The notes under the pieces: generated by a model
Told to the model about the DNA's origin: nothing
What the model saw: the letters and a program-made list of their open reading frames with translations, nothing else
Databases searched by the model: none
In this document: positions 7,420 through 14,822 of the stretch, piece after piece
Position numbering within the stretch: the stretch's first letter is position 1
How the letters are laid out: each line of letters begins with the position of its first letter
Position numbers and translations under genes: made by a program
Source of the DNA: Diaminobutyricibacter sp. McL0608
Lineage (GTDB): Bacteria; Actinomycetota; Actinomycetes; Actinomycetales; Microbacteriaceae
Length of the DNA stretch: 64,000 bases
Assembly (NCBI RefSeq): GCF_039613825.1
Contig: NZ_CP154826.1
Location: 3,286,001 to 3,350,000 of the forward strand
Reading direction: 5' to 3'

Positions 7420-7602
7420 ATGAGCGATGCACGAGCAACCGACCCTGAGACGGTGAGCGGCGAACCTCTGGACACCGATCCCGTGAAGGACGAGAAGGCC
7501 GAGCGTGAGTCCGACGATGAACCAGGGGACATCCTGCCCGAGACGTCAGGCGATCCCGCGAACTGGGCCGAATCCGTCGAGGAGGATCGCGACCTTCCTT
7601 GA
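7420..7602 (+). CDS. small acidic disordered protein starting MSD (60 aa)
   Basis: The ATG at 7420 follows caggaggcgcatt, a strong ribosome site that decides this start over the longer open frame. The product is MSDARATDPETVSGEPLDTD, then an almost purely charged stretch ending PANWAESVEEDRDLP. Its composition (Asp, Glu, Pro, Ser) predicts a soluble disordered polypeptide. It resembles the small acidic proteins many actinobacteria encode with unknown roles, and the two other MSD-starting ORFs in this block. It is divergent from the truncated dehydrogenase, whose missing N-terminal region would lie where this gene's upstream sequence now is. Function unknown. Confidence 0.7.
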   Translation: MSDARATDPETVSGEPLDTDPVKDEKAERESDDEPGDILPETSGDPANWAESVEEDRDLP

Positions 7603-7652
7603 CGCTGGTGACGAGCCACTGATCCTTACGAAGCAGACGAGCTGACCAGCGC

Positions 7653-8287
7653 ATGACAGCCGCTACGCAGGGTCCAGCCAGGGCCGAATTCACGCGGCCG
7701 GAGATCATCGACGGACTCCGCGATCTCGTCCGCCGCCTTCGCAATGCCGGCCGGCCATCCCGCATCCAGATCGTGGGAGGTGCTGCGATCGCTCTCACTC
7801 TCAACGAGCATCGCTCGGCGACTGTCGACGTCGACGGCCCGGTCTCCCCACCGACGTCGTCCTGGCGGCGGCAGCCGCCATCGCGTCAGAGCGCAACTGG
7901 CGCAGCGATTGGCTGAACGACGCCGCCGCACAATTCCTTCCCACCGGCTACGGTCGCACAGCAGGCTGGGTGAAGATCTATGATGCCGAAGGCGTGACCA
8001 TCGAGGTCGCGGACGCCGAAACCTTGCTCGCGATGAAGGTCTACGCTGCCCAGAAACGCGGCCGACGCGAGCTCGAAGATCTGGAAGTGCTCATCCCTGC
8101 CGTCGGCCTCATCACGGTCGACGAGGTCGATGCTCTGTACGAGTCGGTCTATCCCGGTGACGAACTGACCGATAGAACAGCGACGATCATCCAAGCGGTC
8201 CTCGATCAGCACGGACCGAAGACACCCGTACCTCCCGTCCAGAACTCAAGTAAGCGCAAGGCGAGCGCATCTGTGCACCTCCGATAA
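7653..8287 (+). pseudogene. DUF6036/AbiEii-like nucleotidyltransferase, frameshifted
   Basis: The first frame (7653-7916) carries IQIVGGAAIALTLNEHRSAT and VDVDG, the GG..A...D.D core of the nucleotidyltransferase fold used by AbiEii-type toxins and DUF6036 proteins. After the C run at 7846-7849 the homologous sequence moves to another frame (TDVVLAAAAAIASERNWRSD, then WLNDAAAQFLPTG) and ends LYESVYPGDELT near the C-terminus. Adding one C to the run would restore a single open frame of about 210 residues, the normal family length. No partner antitoxin gene sits next to it. It is either inactivated or disrupted by a one-base sequence error; the rest of the frame looks well conserved. Confidence 0.75.
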
Positions 8288-8320
8288 GTCAGGGAACAAA
8301 GCGTCACCTAGAGTGGCGGG

Positions 8321-8917
8321 ATGAGCGACGAATCCGAGGCAGAAACACAGTGGACACCCTCAGCGAAAGAGGCGTACGCGGCGTCAGTCGACCAGCTGAT
8401 CATCGCGCTGCGTGAGCACGCGCAACTCACGCTCGACCGGTCCGGGCGCCAAGTGGAGCATGCACCGTACTCTTCGTCGGTAGAGCGGCTCTTCCGCGCA
8501 GCGGCCTCCTTCAATGAGGCCGAATTCGACTGGTGCGGACGCTTCCCGCTGGGGCTTGATGCCGATGAGTCCGACGACGAGGACGAAGACGAAGACGAAA
8601 CGGTCGACGGCGACGTCCTGACGGTGGTCGGGCGTTGGGATTACCGAGTTGTGGATGCCGATGGTCTCAAAGCCGCCGGGCGCGCTGCCTATACACGCGC
8701 GTGGCCGGAGGACACCGAGGAAGACGCCGACGTCGCGATCGCAGATCCTTCCGCAGCGGCGCAGGAGATCGCTCACGCGGGCGGCTGGAAAGCCCTTGAC
8801 GACGCCCGCGGCCTTCAGCCGATTGCATCCACCGTCAGCGTGATCATCCATCAGAACGACAACACTGCCTGGATCGATGGCGACGAAGACCCCTTCGCCC
8901 TCACGCGCGAGGACTGA
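8321..8917 (+). CDS. conserved hypothetical protein (198 aa)
   Basis: The protein starts MSDESEAETQWTPSAKEAYA and has an N-terminal helical region. A run of Asp/Glu (DESDDEDEDEDETVDGD, about residues 85-101) separates it from a beta-rich second half beginning VLTVVGRWDYRVVDADGLKA. There are no membrane segments, signal peptide or recognised catalytic motif. It follows the nucleotidyltransferase pseudogene by 33 bases. It is the last gene before the tRNA-Ser terminator and so lies at the edge of the accessory block. I do not recognise the family; codon use and composition look like a normal expressed gene. Confidence 0.75.
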   Translation: MSDESEAETQWTPSAKEAYAASVDQLIIALREHAQLTLDRSGRQVEHAPYSSSVERLFRAAASFNEAEFDWCGRFPLGLDADESDDEDEDEDETVDGDVLTVVGRWDYRVVDADGLKAAGRAAYTRAWPEDTEEDADVAIADPSAAAQEIAHAGGWKALDDARGLQPIASTVSVIIHQNDNTAWIDGDEDPFALTRED

Positions 8918-8983
8918 GATACCCGCGACGCCTCTGCCGCGTGTGGGCAAACCGTGGGCAAAATGGCCATTCTCGAGCAAGCA

Positions 8984-9027
8984 AAAACCCCCGCATCCCT
9001 TGTAAAAACAGGGATCGCGGGGGTTTC
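8984..9027 (-). terminator. intrinsic terminator downstream of tRNA-Ser
   Basis: A strong hairpin: arm AAACCCCCGCATCCCT (8985-9000), loop, arm AGGGATCGCGGGGGTTT (9010-9026), with A-rich and T-rich flanks. It sits just past the 3' end of tRNA-Ser on the minus strand and after the 8321-8917 gene on the plus strand, so it can serve both directions. Confidence 0.75.
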
Positions 9028-9030
9028 AAT

Positions 9031-9120
9031 TGGCGGTACCGGTGGGATTTGAACCCACGGTGGGCTTTCACCCACACAACTTTTCGAGAGTTGCACCTTC
9101 GGCCGCTCGGACACGGTACC
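9031..9120 (-). tRNA. tRNA-Ser (anticodon CGA), CCA encoded
   Basis: Read on the minus strand, the acceptor stem GGTACCG pairs with CGGTACC. The D arm has GAGCGG. The anticodon stem-loop CAACT-CTCGAAA-AGTTG carries anticodon CGA (reads UCG). A long variable arm (GTGGGTGAAAGCCCAC) marks a class II tRNA, and the T arm is GTGGG-TTCAAAT-CCCAC. The discriminator G is followed by encoded CCA at 9033-9031. A terminator follows. The accessory block 1-8917 lies on its 3' side. Confidence 0.97.
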
Positions 9121-9223
9121 GCCGACTACTGTACGCGAACAGGGGCATATCGCGCCAATTCAGCGAACGCGCAGACCTGTGGACAACGATACCGACCTCG
9201 GACGGCAGAGGTACAGTTCTCGG

Positions 9224-10018
9224 GTGGCGACGAAAACTACCTGGGCGATGATCGGCGCGGGACTCTCGACCGCGACTGTCGCCGTCCTCGCCTGGCTCGG
9301 ACTGCGCCGGGCGAATGAGCGGCTCGAACGCAACCGCGTACTCGTCAGCGAAACACTTCCTGTGCACTCGAAGTGGTGGCGCGACCATGCGAAAACGGAA
9401 GGCGAGCTGCTCTATGTGGCGCTCGGGGACAGCGCGGCGCAGGGCATCGGCGCCAGCCTCCCGCGCAACAGCTACGTCGGACTCATCGCTGACCATGTGC
9501 GCGAGGTGACCGGTCGGTCGGTGCGCGTCGTCAACCTGAGCGTGTCGGGAGCCACCGCCGCCACGGCGGCAGCGGAACAGCTCCCCCGCTTCCTCACCTA
9601 CACCCCCGATCTCGTCACCGTCTCTATCGGCGCCAACGACATAGCGACATTCGACCCGGCAGCGTTCGAAGCCGACATCCGCAACGTGCTGGATGCGCTT
9701 CCCGGTGACGCGATCGTGGCGGATGTGCCGTGCTTCTACCTGCCTCACAACGAGCGCAAGGTGGCTGCGGCGAATCGCATCCTCCGCGAGGCCGCCGCCG
9801 AACGCCAACTGAGCGTCGTTCCCCTGCACGACACGATGAAGCGGCAAGGCGTGAAGGGCGTGCTCACCCAGTTCGCCAACGACCTGTTCCACCCGAATGA
9901 TCACGGCTACCGGGTGTGGGCGTCGGCGTTCCTGCCGACTGTGACGAAGCGGATGCTCGAGAAGTTCCCCGAGGCCGCCGACGGACGGGTCGAGGCCACA
10001 CGCGCTCCTAGCCCCTGA
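9224..10018 (+). CDS. SGNH/GDSL-family hydrolase
   Basis: The GTG at 9224, about ten bases after an agaggt ribosome site, gives 264 residues. An N-terminal hydrophobic segment (residues 7-27) looks like an uncleaved signal anchor, so the enzyme probably faces outward. Block I is VALGDSAAQG with nucleophile Ser70. Block II is SVSGATA, block III SIGANDI, and block V DLFHPNDHGY with the catalytic Asp and His. SGNH hydrolases cleave esters, including lipids and acyl groups on glycans; the substrate here is unknown. The C-terminus overlaps the convergent alpha/beta hydrolase gene by 11 bases. Confidence 0.88.
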   Translation: MATKTTWAMIGAGLSTATVAVLAWLGLRRANERLERNRVLVSETLPVHSKWWRDHAKTEGELLYVALGDSAAQGIGASLPRNSYVGLIADHVREVTGRSVRVVNLSVSGATAATAAAEQLPRFLTYTPDLVTVSIGANDIATFDPAAFEADIRNVLDALPGDAIVADVPCFYLPHNERKVAAANRILREAAAERQLSVVPLHDTMKRQGVKGVLTQFANDLFHPNDHGYRVWASAFLPTVTKRMLEKFPEAADGRVEATRAPSP

Positions 10019-10937
10019 GCTTCGTGCCCGGCGCGAGGTGGGCCAGCACCCGATCCCACGCCGGAACGATCACCAGATGTCCCCGGTTCGGGACCATCTC
10101 GACGCGTGCGTCCGGAATGGTTCGCTGATACCACGTGGCGTGTGCGTTGCCGGCGATCGCATCCGCCTGCCCGTTCACGATCAGGGTCTTCGCGTTCACC
10201 GCCGCGACCTCGAAGCCCCACGGGCGGGCGGTGTAGCTCAGGATGTCCGCCGCGAGGCCGCGCGTTCCCTGCGCGAACGCATCCCTCACCATCCGCTCCA
10301 GGCGATCGCGGGCGCCCGGAAGATCGAGAACAGTAGCATCGGCCTCAGTCGCGCCCACCGCATCAAGGGGGATCGCCTGGTCGGTTCGTGCGCCGAGTAT
10401 CGCGCCGAACTGGCCGTCGAGTTGATCGCCGAGCTTTTCGATCGCTGCATCAGGGCTGTGCTTTCCTAACTCATCCGACATCTCCTGTAGCGCCGGGGGG
10501 ATCCAGGGAACCTGCTCGTTCGGCGCAGGCGTGGCGACGATCGCGACCCGGTCGACGAGCTCTGGATGCCGTGCCGCGATCGCGAGTGCGACGCGGCCGC
10601 CCGCAGACCAGCCCGCGATACCGACTGTCCTGGGACGGTCGACTCCGATCGCCGCCTCGTCGCGCTGGACGAGGCGAAGGTATTCGGCGACGTCGTCCGC
10701 GTAGCGCGTGATGCTCGGCCAGTGGCCGGCAGGGAGCGGATCGGATGCGCCGTAGCCGGGCCGGTCCAGCGCGACGACGTGTACATTGCGGGTGTTCGTG
10801 ACGAGCGGATCGGGATCGAACACCGACGAGCCGGGCGCGGAATGACAGAAGACGATGAGTCGTTCGGCATCGGGGTCGCCGAGGCTCGTGACGCCGACCC
10901 TGCGACCCGAGGCGACCGTGAACGTGAGGTTGGCCAT
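10008..10937 (-). CDS. alpha/beta hydrolase
   Basis: The start ATG at 10937 gives MANLTFTVASGRRVGVTSLG and 309 residues; another ATG nine bases upstream is possible. The open frame extends much further upstream, but that part is antisense to radA and is not coding. The nucleophile elbow is GIAGWSAGGR (Ser111). The oxyanion region is FCHSAPGSS (30-38), and the catalytic His is in NRGHLVI near the C-terminus. The family includes esterases, epoxide hydrolases and related enzymes; this copy cannot be assigned further. It is convergent with the SGNH hydrolase gene and divergent from radA. Confidence 0.88.
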   Translation of the reverse strand: MANLTFTVASGRRVGVTSLGDPDAERLIVFCHSAPGSSVFDPDPLVTNTRNVHVVALDRPGYGASDPLPAGHWPSITRYADDVAEYLRLVQRDEAAIGVDRPRTVGIAGWSAGGRVALAIAARHPELVDRVAIVATPAPNEQVPWIPPALQEMSDELGKHSPDAAIEKLGDQLDGQFGAILGARTDQAIPLDAVGATEADATVLDLPGARDRLERMVRDAFAQGTRGLAADILSYTARPWGFEVAAVNAKTLIVNGQADAIAGNAHATWYQRTIPDARVEMVPNRGHLVIVPAWDRVLAHLAPGTKLRG

Positions 10938-11084
10938 GCGGTTCATTGTCCGCCGAACCGGTGACAACGGAAGGGGTTCTCCACAGGGTGACCGGTTCAC
11001 GGGCGACTGTGCACAGCATCGGCGTCGCGCGACCTCGATGACGGTGGTCCCGCCTACAGTTGTGAACGACCGAGGAGGCCCCGC

Positions 11085-12446
11085 GTGGCGAAAGCTCAAC
11101 TCAACTACCGCTGCACCGAATGCGGGTGGACGACCGCGAAATGGGCCGGTCGTTGCGGTGAGTGCCAGGAGTGGGGCACGGTCGTCGAGGCCGCAGCGGA
11201 GACGGGCATCCTGCGCGCGCTGAAGCCCGTGCAGATCAGCGATGCTAAGGCAGCTCGCTCGATCATGGCCATCCCGACGAGCATCGTGAGCCACTGGCCG
11301 ACGGGCATCGCGGAGTTCGATCGCGTCCTCGGCGGCGGCATAGTCCCTGGAGCCGCCGTGCTGCTGAGCGGCGAACCCGGCGTGGGCAAGTCGACCCTCC
11401 TCCTCGAAGTCGCCTCGAAGGCTGCAGTGCGCCAGTCGCGCGTGCTCTACGTAAGTGCAGAGGAGTCGGTCAACCAGGTGCGGCTTCGCGCCGAGCGCAC
11501 GAACGCGCTCCATCAGAACCTCTTCCTGGCATCCGAGACCGACCTCGCGACCATCGTGAGCCAGATCGATGCGGTCGATCCGCAGCTCGTGATCGTCGAC
11601 TCCGTGCAGACAGTCTCGAGCTCCAACGGAGAAGGTCTGGCCGGAGGCCCGAGCCAGGTTCGCGAGGTGGCCGCCACCCTCATCCGCGTCGCCAAAGACC
11701 GTAATCTCCCGGTACTGCTCGTCGGCCACGTGACCAAAGACGGCTCGATCGCGGGCCCCCGCCTGCTCGAGCACCTGGTGGATGTGGTGTGCCAGTTCGA
11801 GGGCGACCGCCAGACCAGCCTCCGCTTCGTGCGCGCGCTGAAGAACCGGTACGGGCCGACGGATGAGGTCGGCTGTTTCGAGATGACCGCCGACGGAATC
11901 GCTGAGGTGGCCGATCCGAGCGGGCTCTTCCTCAGCCGGGCGGCGACCCCCGTCTCGGGCACCTGCGTCACCGTCGCAATGGAAGGCCGCAGGCCACTGC
12001 CGGTCGAGATCCAGGCGCTCGTCGTGCGCACCACGGCCCCCAATCCGCGGCGGGTCACGAACGGAGTCGACTCCTCGCGCGTCGCGATGCTGCTCGCGAT
12101 CCTGGAGCGTCGGGCGGGCATCCGGCTGAGCGATCAGGATGTCTACATCTCCACCGTCGGAGGGGTGCGGCTCACCGAGCCCGCCGCCGATCTCGCCATC
12201 GCGATCGCCGTCGCCTCGGCCGTCCACGACACCCCGGTCGCCCACACGATGGCGGCATTCGGCGAGATCAGCCTCGCGGGCGAAATCAGGCCGGTGTCCC
12301 ACAGCAAGCAACGGAGTGCCGAAGCGAAGCGGCTCGGCTTCACACTTCGCCTCGACGACGAGACCCAGACGATCATGCAGGCATTGCGACGGGCCTTCCG
12401 CACCGGAGCGAGCCAGCGCGACCGCGAACTCGACGCCGCGTTCTGA
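11085..12446 (+). CDS. radA: DNA repair protein RadA (branch-migration ATPase)
   Basis: The 453-residue protein has the normal RadA architecture. An N-terminal four-cysteine zinc finger (Cys10, 13, 24, 27) is followed by a RecA-like ATPase with Walker A GEPGVGKST (about 95-103), the RadA-specific KNRYG motif (about residue 252) and a C-terminal Lon-protease-like domain (from about 280). RadA promotes branch migration during recombination and is a DnaB-like helicase in the bacteria studied. The GTG start follows gaggaggcc, a strong ribosome site. A divergent hydrolase lies upstream, and a short-repeat region lies between radA and the convergent methyltransferase gene. Confidence 0.97.
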   Translation: MAKAQLNYRCTECGWTTAKWAGRCGECQEWGTVVEAAAETGILRALKPVQISDAKAARSIMAIPTSIVSHWPTGIAEFDRVLGGGIVPGAAVLLSGEPGVGKSTLLLEVASKAAVRQSRVLYVSAEESVNQVRLRAERTNALHQNLFLASETDLATIVSQIDAVDPQLVIVDSVQTVSSSNGEGLAGGPSQVREVAATLIRVAKDRNLPVLLVGHVTKDGSIAGPRLLEHLVDVVCQFEGDRQTSLRFVRALKNRYGPTDEVGCFEMTADGIAEVADPSGLFLSRAATPVSGTCVTVAMEGRRPLPVEIQALVVRTTAPNPRRVTNGVDSSRVAMLLAILERRAGIRLSDQDVYISTVGGVRLTEPAADLAIAIAVASAVHDTPVAHTMAAFGEISLAGEIRPVSHSKQRSAEAKRLGFTLRLDDETQTIMQALRRAFRTGASQRDRELDAAF

Positions 12447-12471
12447 CCCGGCCGGTCACGTTCTTCCGCCT

Positions 12472-12541
12472 CGCCGCACTACTTACGCCCCGCCGCACTA
12501 GTCCTACAACGTGCGCTGGGACTTACCAAGTGCGCTGGGAC
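12472..12541. repeat. short direct repeats between convergent genes
   Basis: CGCCGCACTA occurs at 12472-12481 and 12491-12500, followed by GTGCGCTGGGAC at 12511-12522 and 12530-12541. TAGTCC and GGGACT can also pair as an inverted repeat. The stretch sits between the stop codons of radA and the convergent methyltransferase gene, and no ORF explains it. It may be a local duplication or part of an intergenic repeat family. Confidence 0.6.
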
Positions 12542-12552
12542 ACAAGCAACGA

Positions 12553-13368
12553 TCACAAAGGGCTCGCAGAGCGACGAGCATCCACAAGGACGCCCGACCG
12601 GTGCTCGACGTCGCCTTCGGTCAGCGCCCGACCGTACGCGAGGCTCCGCTCCCCCATCGTGGTGACCGACGCATCCCAGCCGCACTCCGCGAACCACTCC
12701 ACAAAGTCGACTCCAGCGAACGCGTGCCAGAGCGGCCGCGCGGGGTCGTGGCCGCGGGTACTGACCGTCGCGCCGAGCCGGCTTCCCGGTGCCGACGCCG
12801 ACGCCAAGTCCTGCAGCAACCGTGTCCGCACCTCCGGCTCGAAGTAAACGAGGAAGCCCTCGAGCACCCATACGGTCGGCAACTCCTCCCGCAACCCGGC
12901 CTCGGCCAGCGCAACAAGCCAGCCCGGGTCGGTGACATCGCCCACGAGCATCCGCCGCGAGCCCTGCGCCTTCAGACCGGACGCCGCGACCATCCGCTCC
13001 TTGACGGCCACAACATCCGTCCGATCGACCTCGAAGAACACGACGTCCGGCCCGAGCGGCAGCCGAAACGCCCGCGCGTCGAGCCCGGCGCCGACAACGA
13101 CGATCTGCCGGTCTCCGGCAGCGACGGCGTCGAGCAGCAGCTCGTCGAGGAACCGGGTCCGAACAGCGACCCAGTCACGCAACCCATCCCGGATGCGCGG
13201 AGGATCGATGTTGTCAGCCTGCCGTGCCTCGTTGACGTACCGTGCAAGGCCCTGCGCGAGGCGGTCATCGAACCAGGGCTGCGGTCGCTCCGACTCGAGC
13301 GCACGCGCGAGGGCGACGGCGACGGCAGTGCGCCCGACCGCGGTCAAGACAGAAGGCGACTCATCCAC
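12553..13368 (-). CDS. class I SAM-dependent methyltransferase (leucine carboxymethyltransferase-like)
   Basis: The 271-residue protein carries the SAM-binding motif QIVVVGAGLDARAFRLPLG (motif I), then EVDRTDVVAVKERM, and the post-motif VWVLEGFLVYF. These are typical of the PF04072-type putative methyltransferases abundant in actinobacteria and often linked to secondary metabolites. The opening TAVGRTAVAVALARALESER is also family-typical. There is no membrane segment. The substrate is unknown, and no biosynthetic genes lie nearby. It stands alone, convergent to radA. Confidence 0.87.
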   Translation of the reverse strand: MDESPSVLTAVGRTAVAVALARALESERPQPWFDDRLAQGLARYVNEARQADNIDPPRIRDGLRDWVAVRTRFLDELLLDAVAAGDRQIVVVGAGLDARAFRLPLGPDVVFFEVDRTDVVAVKERMVAASGLKAQGSRRMLVGDVTDPGWLVALAEAGLREELPTVWVLEGFLVYFEPEVRTRLLQDLASASAPGSRLGATVSTRGHDPARPLWHAFAGVDFVEWFAECGWDASVTTMGERSLAYGRALTEGDVEHRSGVLVDARRSASPL

Positions 13369-13498
13369 CGTCCCAGCCTAGGCTGACGGATTCGCACTCA
13401 TTCGGTCCGAGCGCACTCGCACCCGCGCTCGTGCCTACGAAGTGCTCTCGCACCACCACATGCACTCGCTCCGGCCGGCCCGCACGCGCCGCCGCGCC

Positions 13499-14143
13499 TC
13501 ACTGCAGGATGAACTGCTTGGTCGTCGCGGACGTTATGCCGTCGACCGACGTCGCCAGGTGGTAGGACGCGCCGCCCGCCGGCACAGGGTTCCGTTTCGC
13601 GCTGCAGGTCGCCGGGTCGGATCGCGTACGATCCCACGCGAGCGGAGTCTGCGACTTCACCGTCTTGCCCGGCTGCAGCAGCACCTCGGCGTCGATGGCG
13701 CCGGTCTGGCAGTCTGTCGACTTCCAGTAGACCTCGGTTCCGCTGGTGATCGTGAACACCTGCGCCTTGGTGCCAGCGTCGATCTTGCAGGCGTTCGGGC
13801 CGGTGTTCGTGATCGAGATCGACAGCTGCGGCATCTCTTCCGCCCCGTAGGCGGGCTTGTCGGTGATCGCCGCGACCGTGATGTTCGCCGCCTTGCACGC
13901 CGCACCGCTCGCCGTCGTGGGGTCGGTCGGGATGGTCGTGCTCTGCGGGTCCGCCGTGTGCCTCGCGGGCGTGGTCGCGGTGGTCGGGGGCGGTGTCACC
14001 TGCGCCCCGTTGGATGCACCCGGACGGACCACGATCAGGATGACGACGACGATGATGGCCAGCGCTGCCAGACCGACGACCAGTCGGCGGCGCCAGTACA
14101 CCTTGCTCGGCTGTGGGCCGACAGGATGCTTGAACGTCGACAT
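13499..14143 (-). CDS. membrane-anchored extracytoplasmic protein (214 aa)
   Basis: The ATG at 14143 gives MSTFKHPVGPQPSKVYWRRR, a basic stretch before one transmembrane helix (about residues 21-42, LVVGLAALAIIVVVILIVV). A Thr/Pro-rich linker leads to a beta-rich outer domain with paired cysteines (SGAACKAANITV, NACKIDAGTK, STDCQTGAI, PATCSAK). The conserved-looking SITNTGPNACKID resembles domains that occur in many actinobacterial exported proteins of unknown role, such as DUF4232-like folds. The neighbours (methyltransferase, acetyltransferase) give no functional clue. Function unknown; membrane topology is the main supported statement. Confidence 0.75.
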   Translation of the reverse strand: MSTFKHPVGPQPSKVYWRRRLVVGLAALAIIVVVILIVVRPGASNGAQVTPPPTTATTPARHTADPQSTTIPTDPTTASGAACKAANITVAAITDKPAYGAEEMPQLSISITNTGPNACKIDAGTKAQVFTITSGTEVYWKSTDCQTGAIDAEVLLQPGKTVKSQTPLAWDRTRSDPATCSAKRNPVPAGGASYHLATSVDGITSATTKQFILQ

Positions 14144-14202
14144 GGCATCAGGGTACGCGCGAAGGCGCGGAATTCCGCGGCAAAACGCGGGACGGAGGCG
14201 GG

Positions 14203-14730
14203 TTAGAGGTGCTTCAGCATCCGCGTGTTGCCGAGCGTGTTCGGTTTGACTCTGGCGAGGTCGAGGAACTCGGCGACACCTTCGTCGTGCGATCGCACCA
14301 GTTCGGCATAGACCTCGGGATCGACGGTCTCGTCTCCCATGTCGACGAACCCGTGCTTCGTGAAGAATCCGACCTCGAAGGTCAGGCAGAAGAGCCGGCT
14401 GAGTCCCAGCTCGCGCGCGTCGTCCTCGAGCCTCGACAGCAGGGCGTGTCCGACGCCTGCGTGCAGCCATTCGTCTGCGACCGCGAGGGTGCGCACCTCG
14501 CCGAGGTCGCGCCACATGACATGCAGCGCCCCGCATCCGATGAGCGTCCCGTCGTCGGTTTCGACGACCCGGAACTCCTGCACCGACTCGTAGAAGACCA
14601 CGGCGTCCTTACCGAGAAGGATGCGCCGCTGCACCAGTGGTTCGACGAGGGCCTGGATGGCCGCGACGTCGCTCGTGCGCGCCCGTCGCACGCGTATGCC
14701 CGCGGATGACGAAGAAGTGGTCGAGGTCAC
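14203..14730 (-). CDS. argA: amino-acid N-acetyltransferase (GNAT, actinobacterial ArgA type)
   Basis: The 175-residue GNAT protein reads IGCGALHVMWRDLGEVRTLA (acceptor-side strand), then HAGVGHALLSRLED (acetyl-CoA pyrophosphate loop). The C-terminus is EGVAEFLDLARVKPNTLGNT. The last signature is characteristic of the short actinobacterial N-acetylglutamate synthase exemplified by Mycobacterium tuberculosis Rv2747, which acetylates glutamate in the first step of arginine synthesis. The gene is downstream of clpC on the same strand, separated by a terminator hairpin. The call rests on remembered family sequence; other GNAT substrates remain possible. Confidence 0.85.
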   Translation of the reverse strand: MTSTTSSSSAGIRVRRARTSDVAAIQALVEPLVQRRILLGKDAVVFYESVQEFRVVETDDGTLIGCGALHVMWRDLGEVRTLAVADEWLHAGVGHALLSRLEDDARELGLSRLFCLTFEVGFFTKHGFVDMGDETVDPEVYAELVRSHDEGVAEFLDLARVKPNTLGNTRMLKHL

Positions 14731-14778
14731 GGATCAACCCTAGGGGACCACGCGAGCCCTCGCGGCGCGAACGAAGAA

Positions 14779-14808
14779 GGCGGGGCGGATCAGAAGATCC
14801 GCCCCGCC
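14779..14808 (-). terminator. terminator hairpin after clpC
   Basis: A perfect inverted repeat, GGCGGGGCGGATC at 14779-14791 and GATCCGCCCCGCC at 14796-14808, lies 15 bases past the clpC stop on the minus strand. It is followed by TTCTTCG on that strand. The stem is very stable and the T-rich tail short, so termination is probable but not certain. Confidence 0.7.
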
Positions 14809-14822
14809 CTCCGACGTGAGAC

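Noticed and set aside
8941-9318. Plus-strand ORF reading across the tRNA-Ser gene
   Set aside because: It translates the antisense of the tRNA, a known artefact; the GTGGGCAAA tandem in it is kept as an observation instead.
10938-12311. N-terminal extension of the alpha/beta hydrolase frame across radA
   Set aside because: The part upstream of MANLTF is antisense to radA, which is unmistakable.
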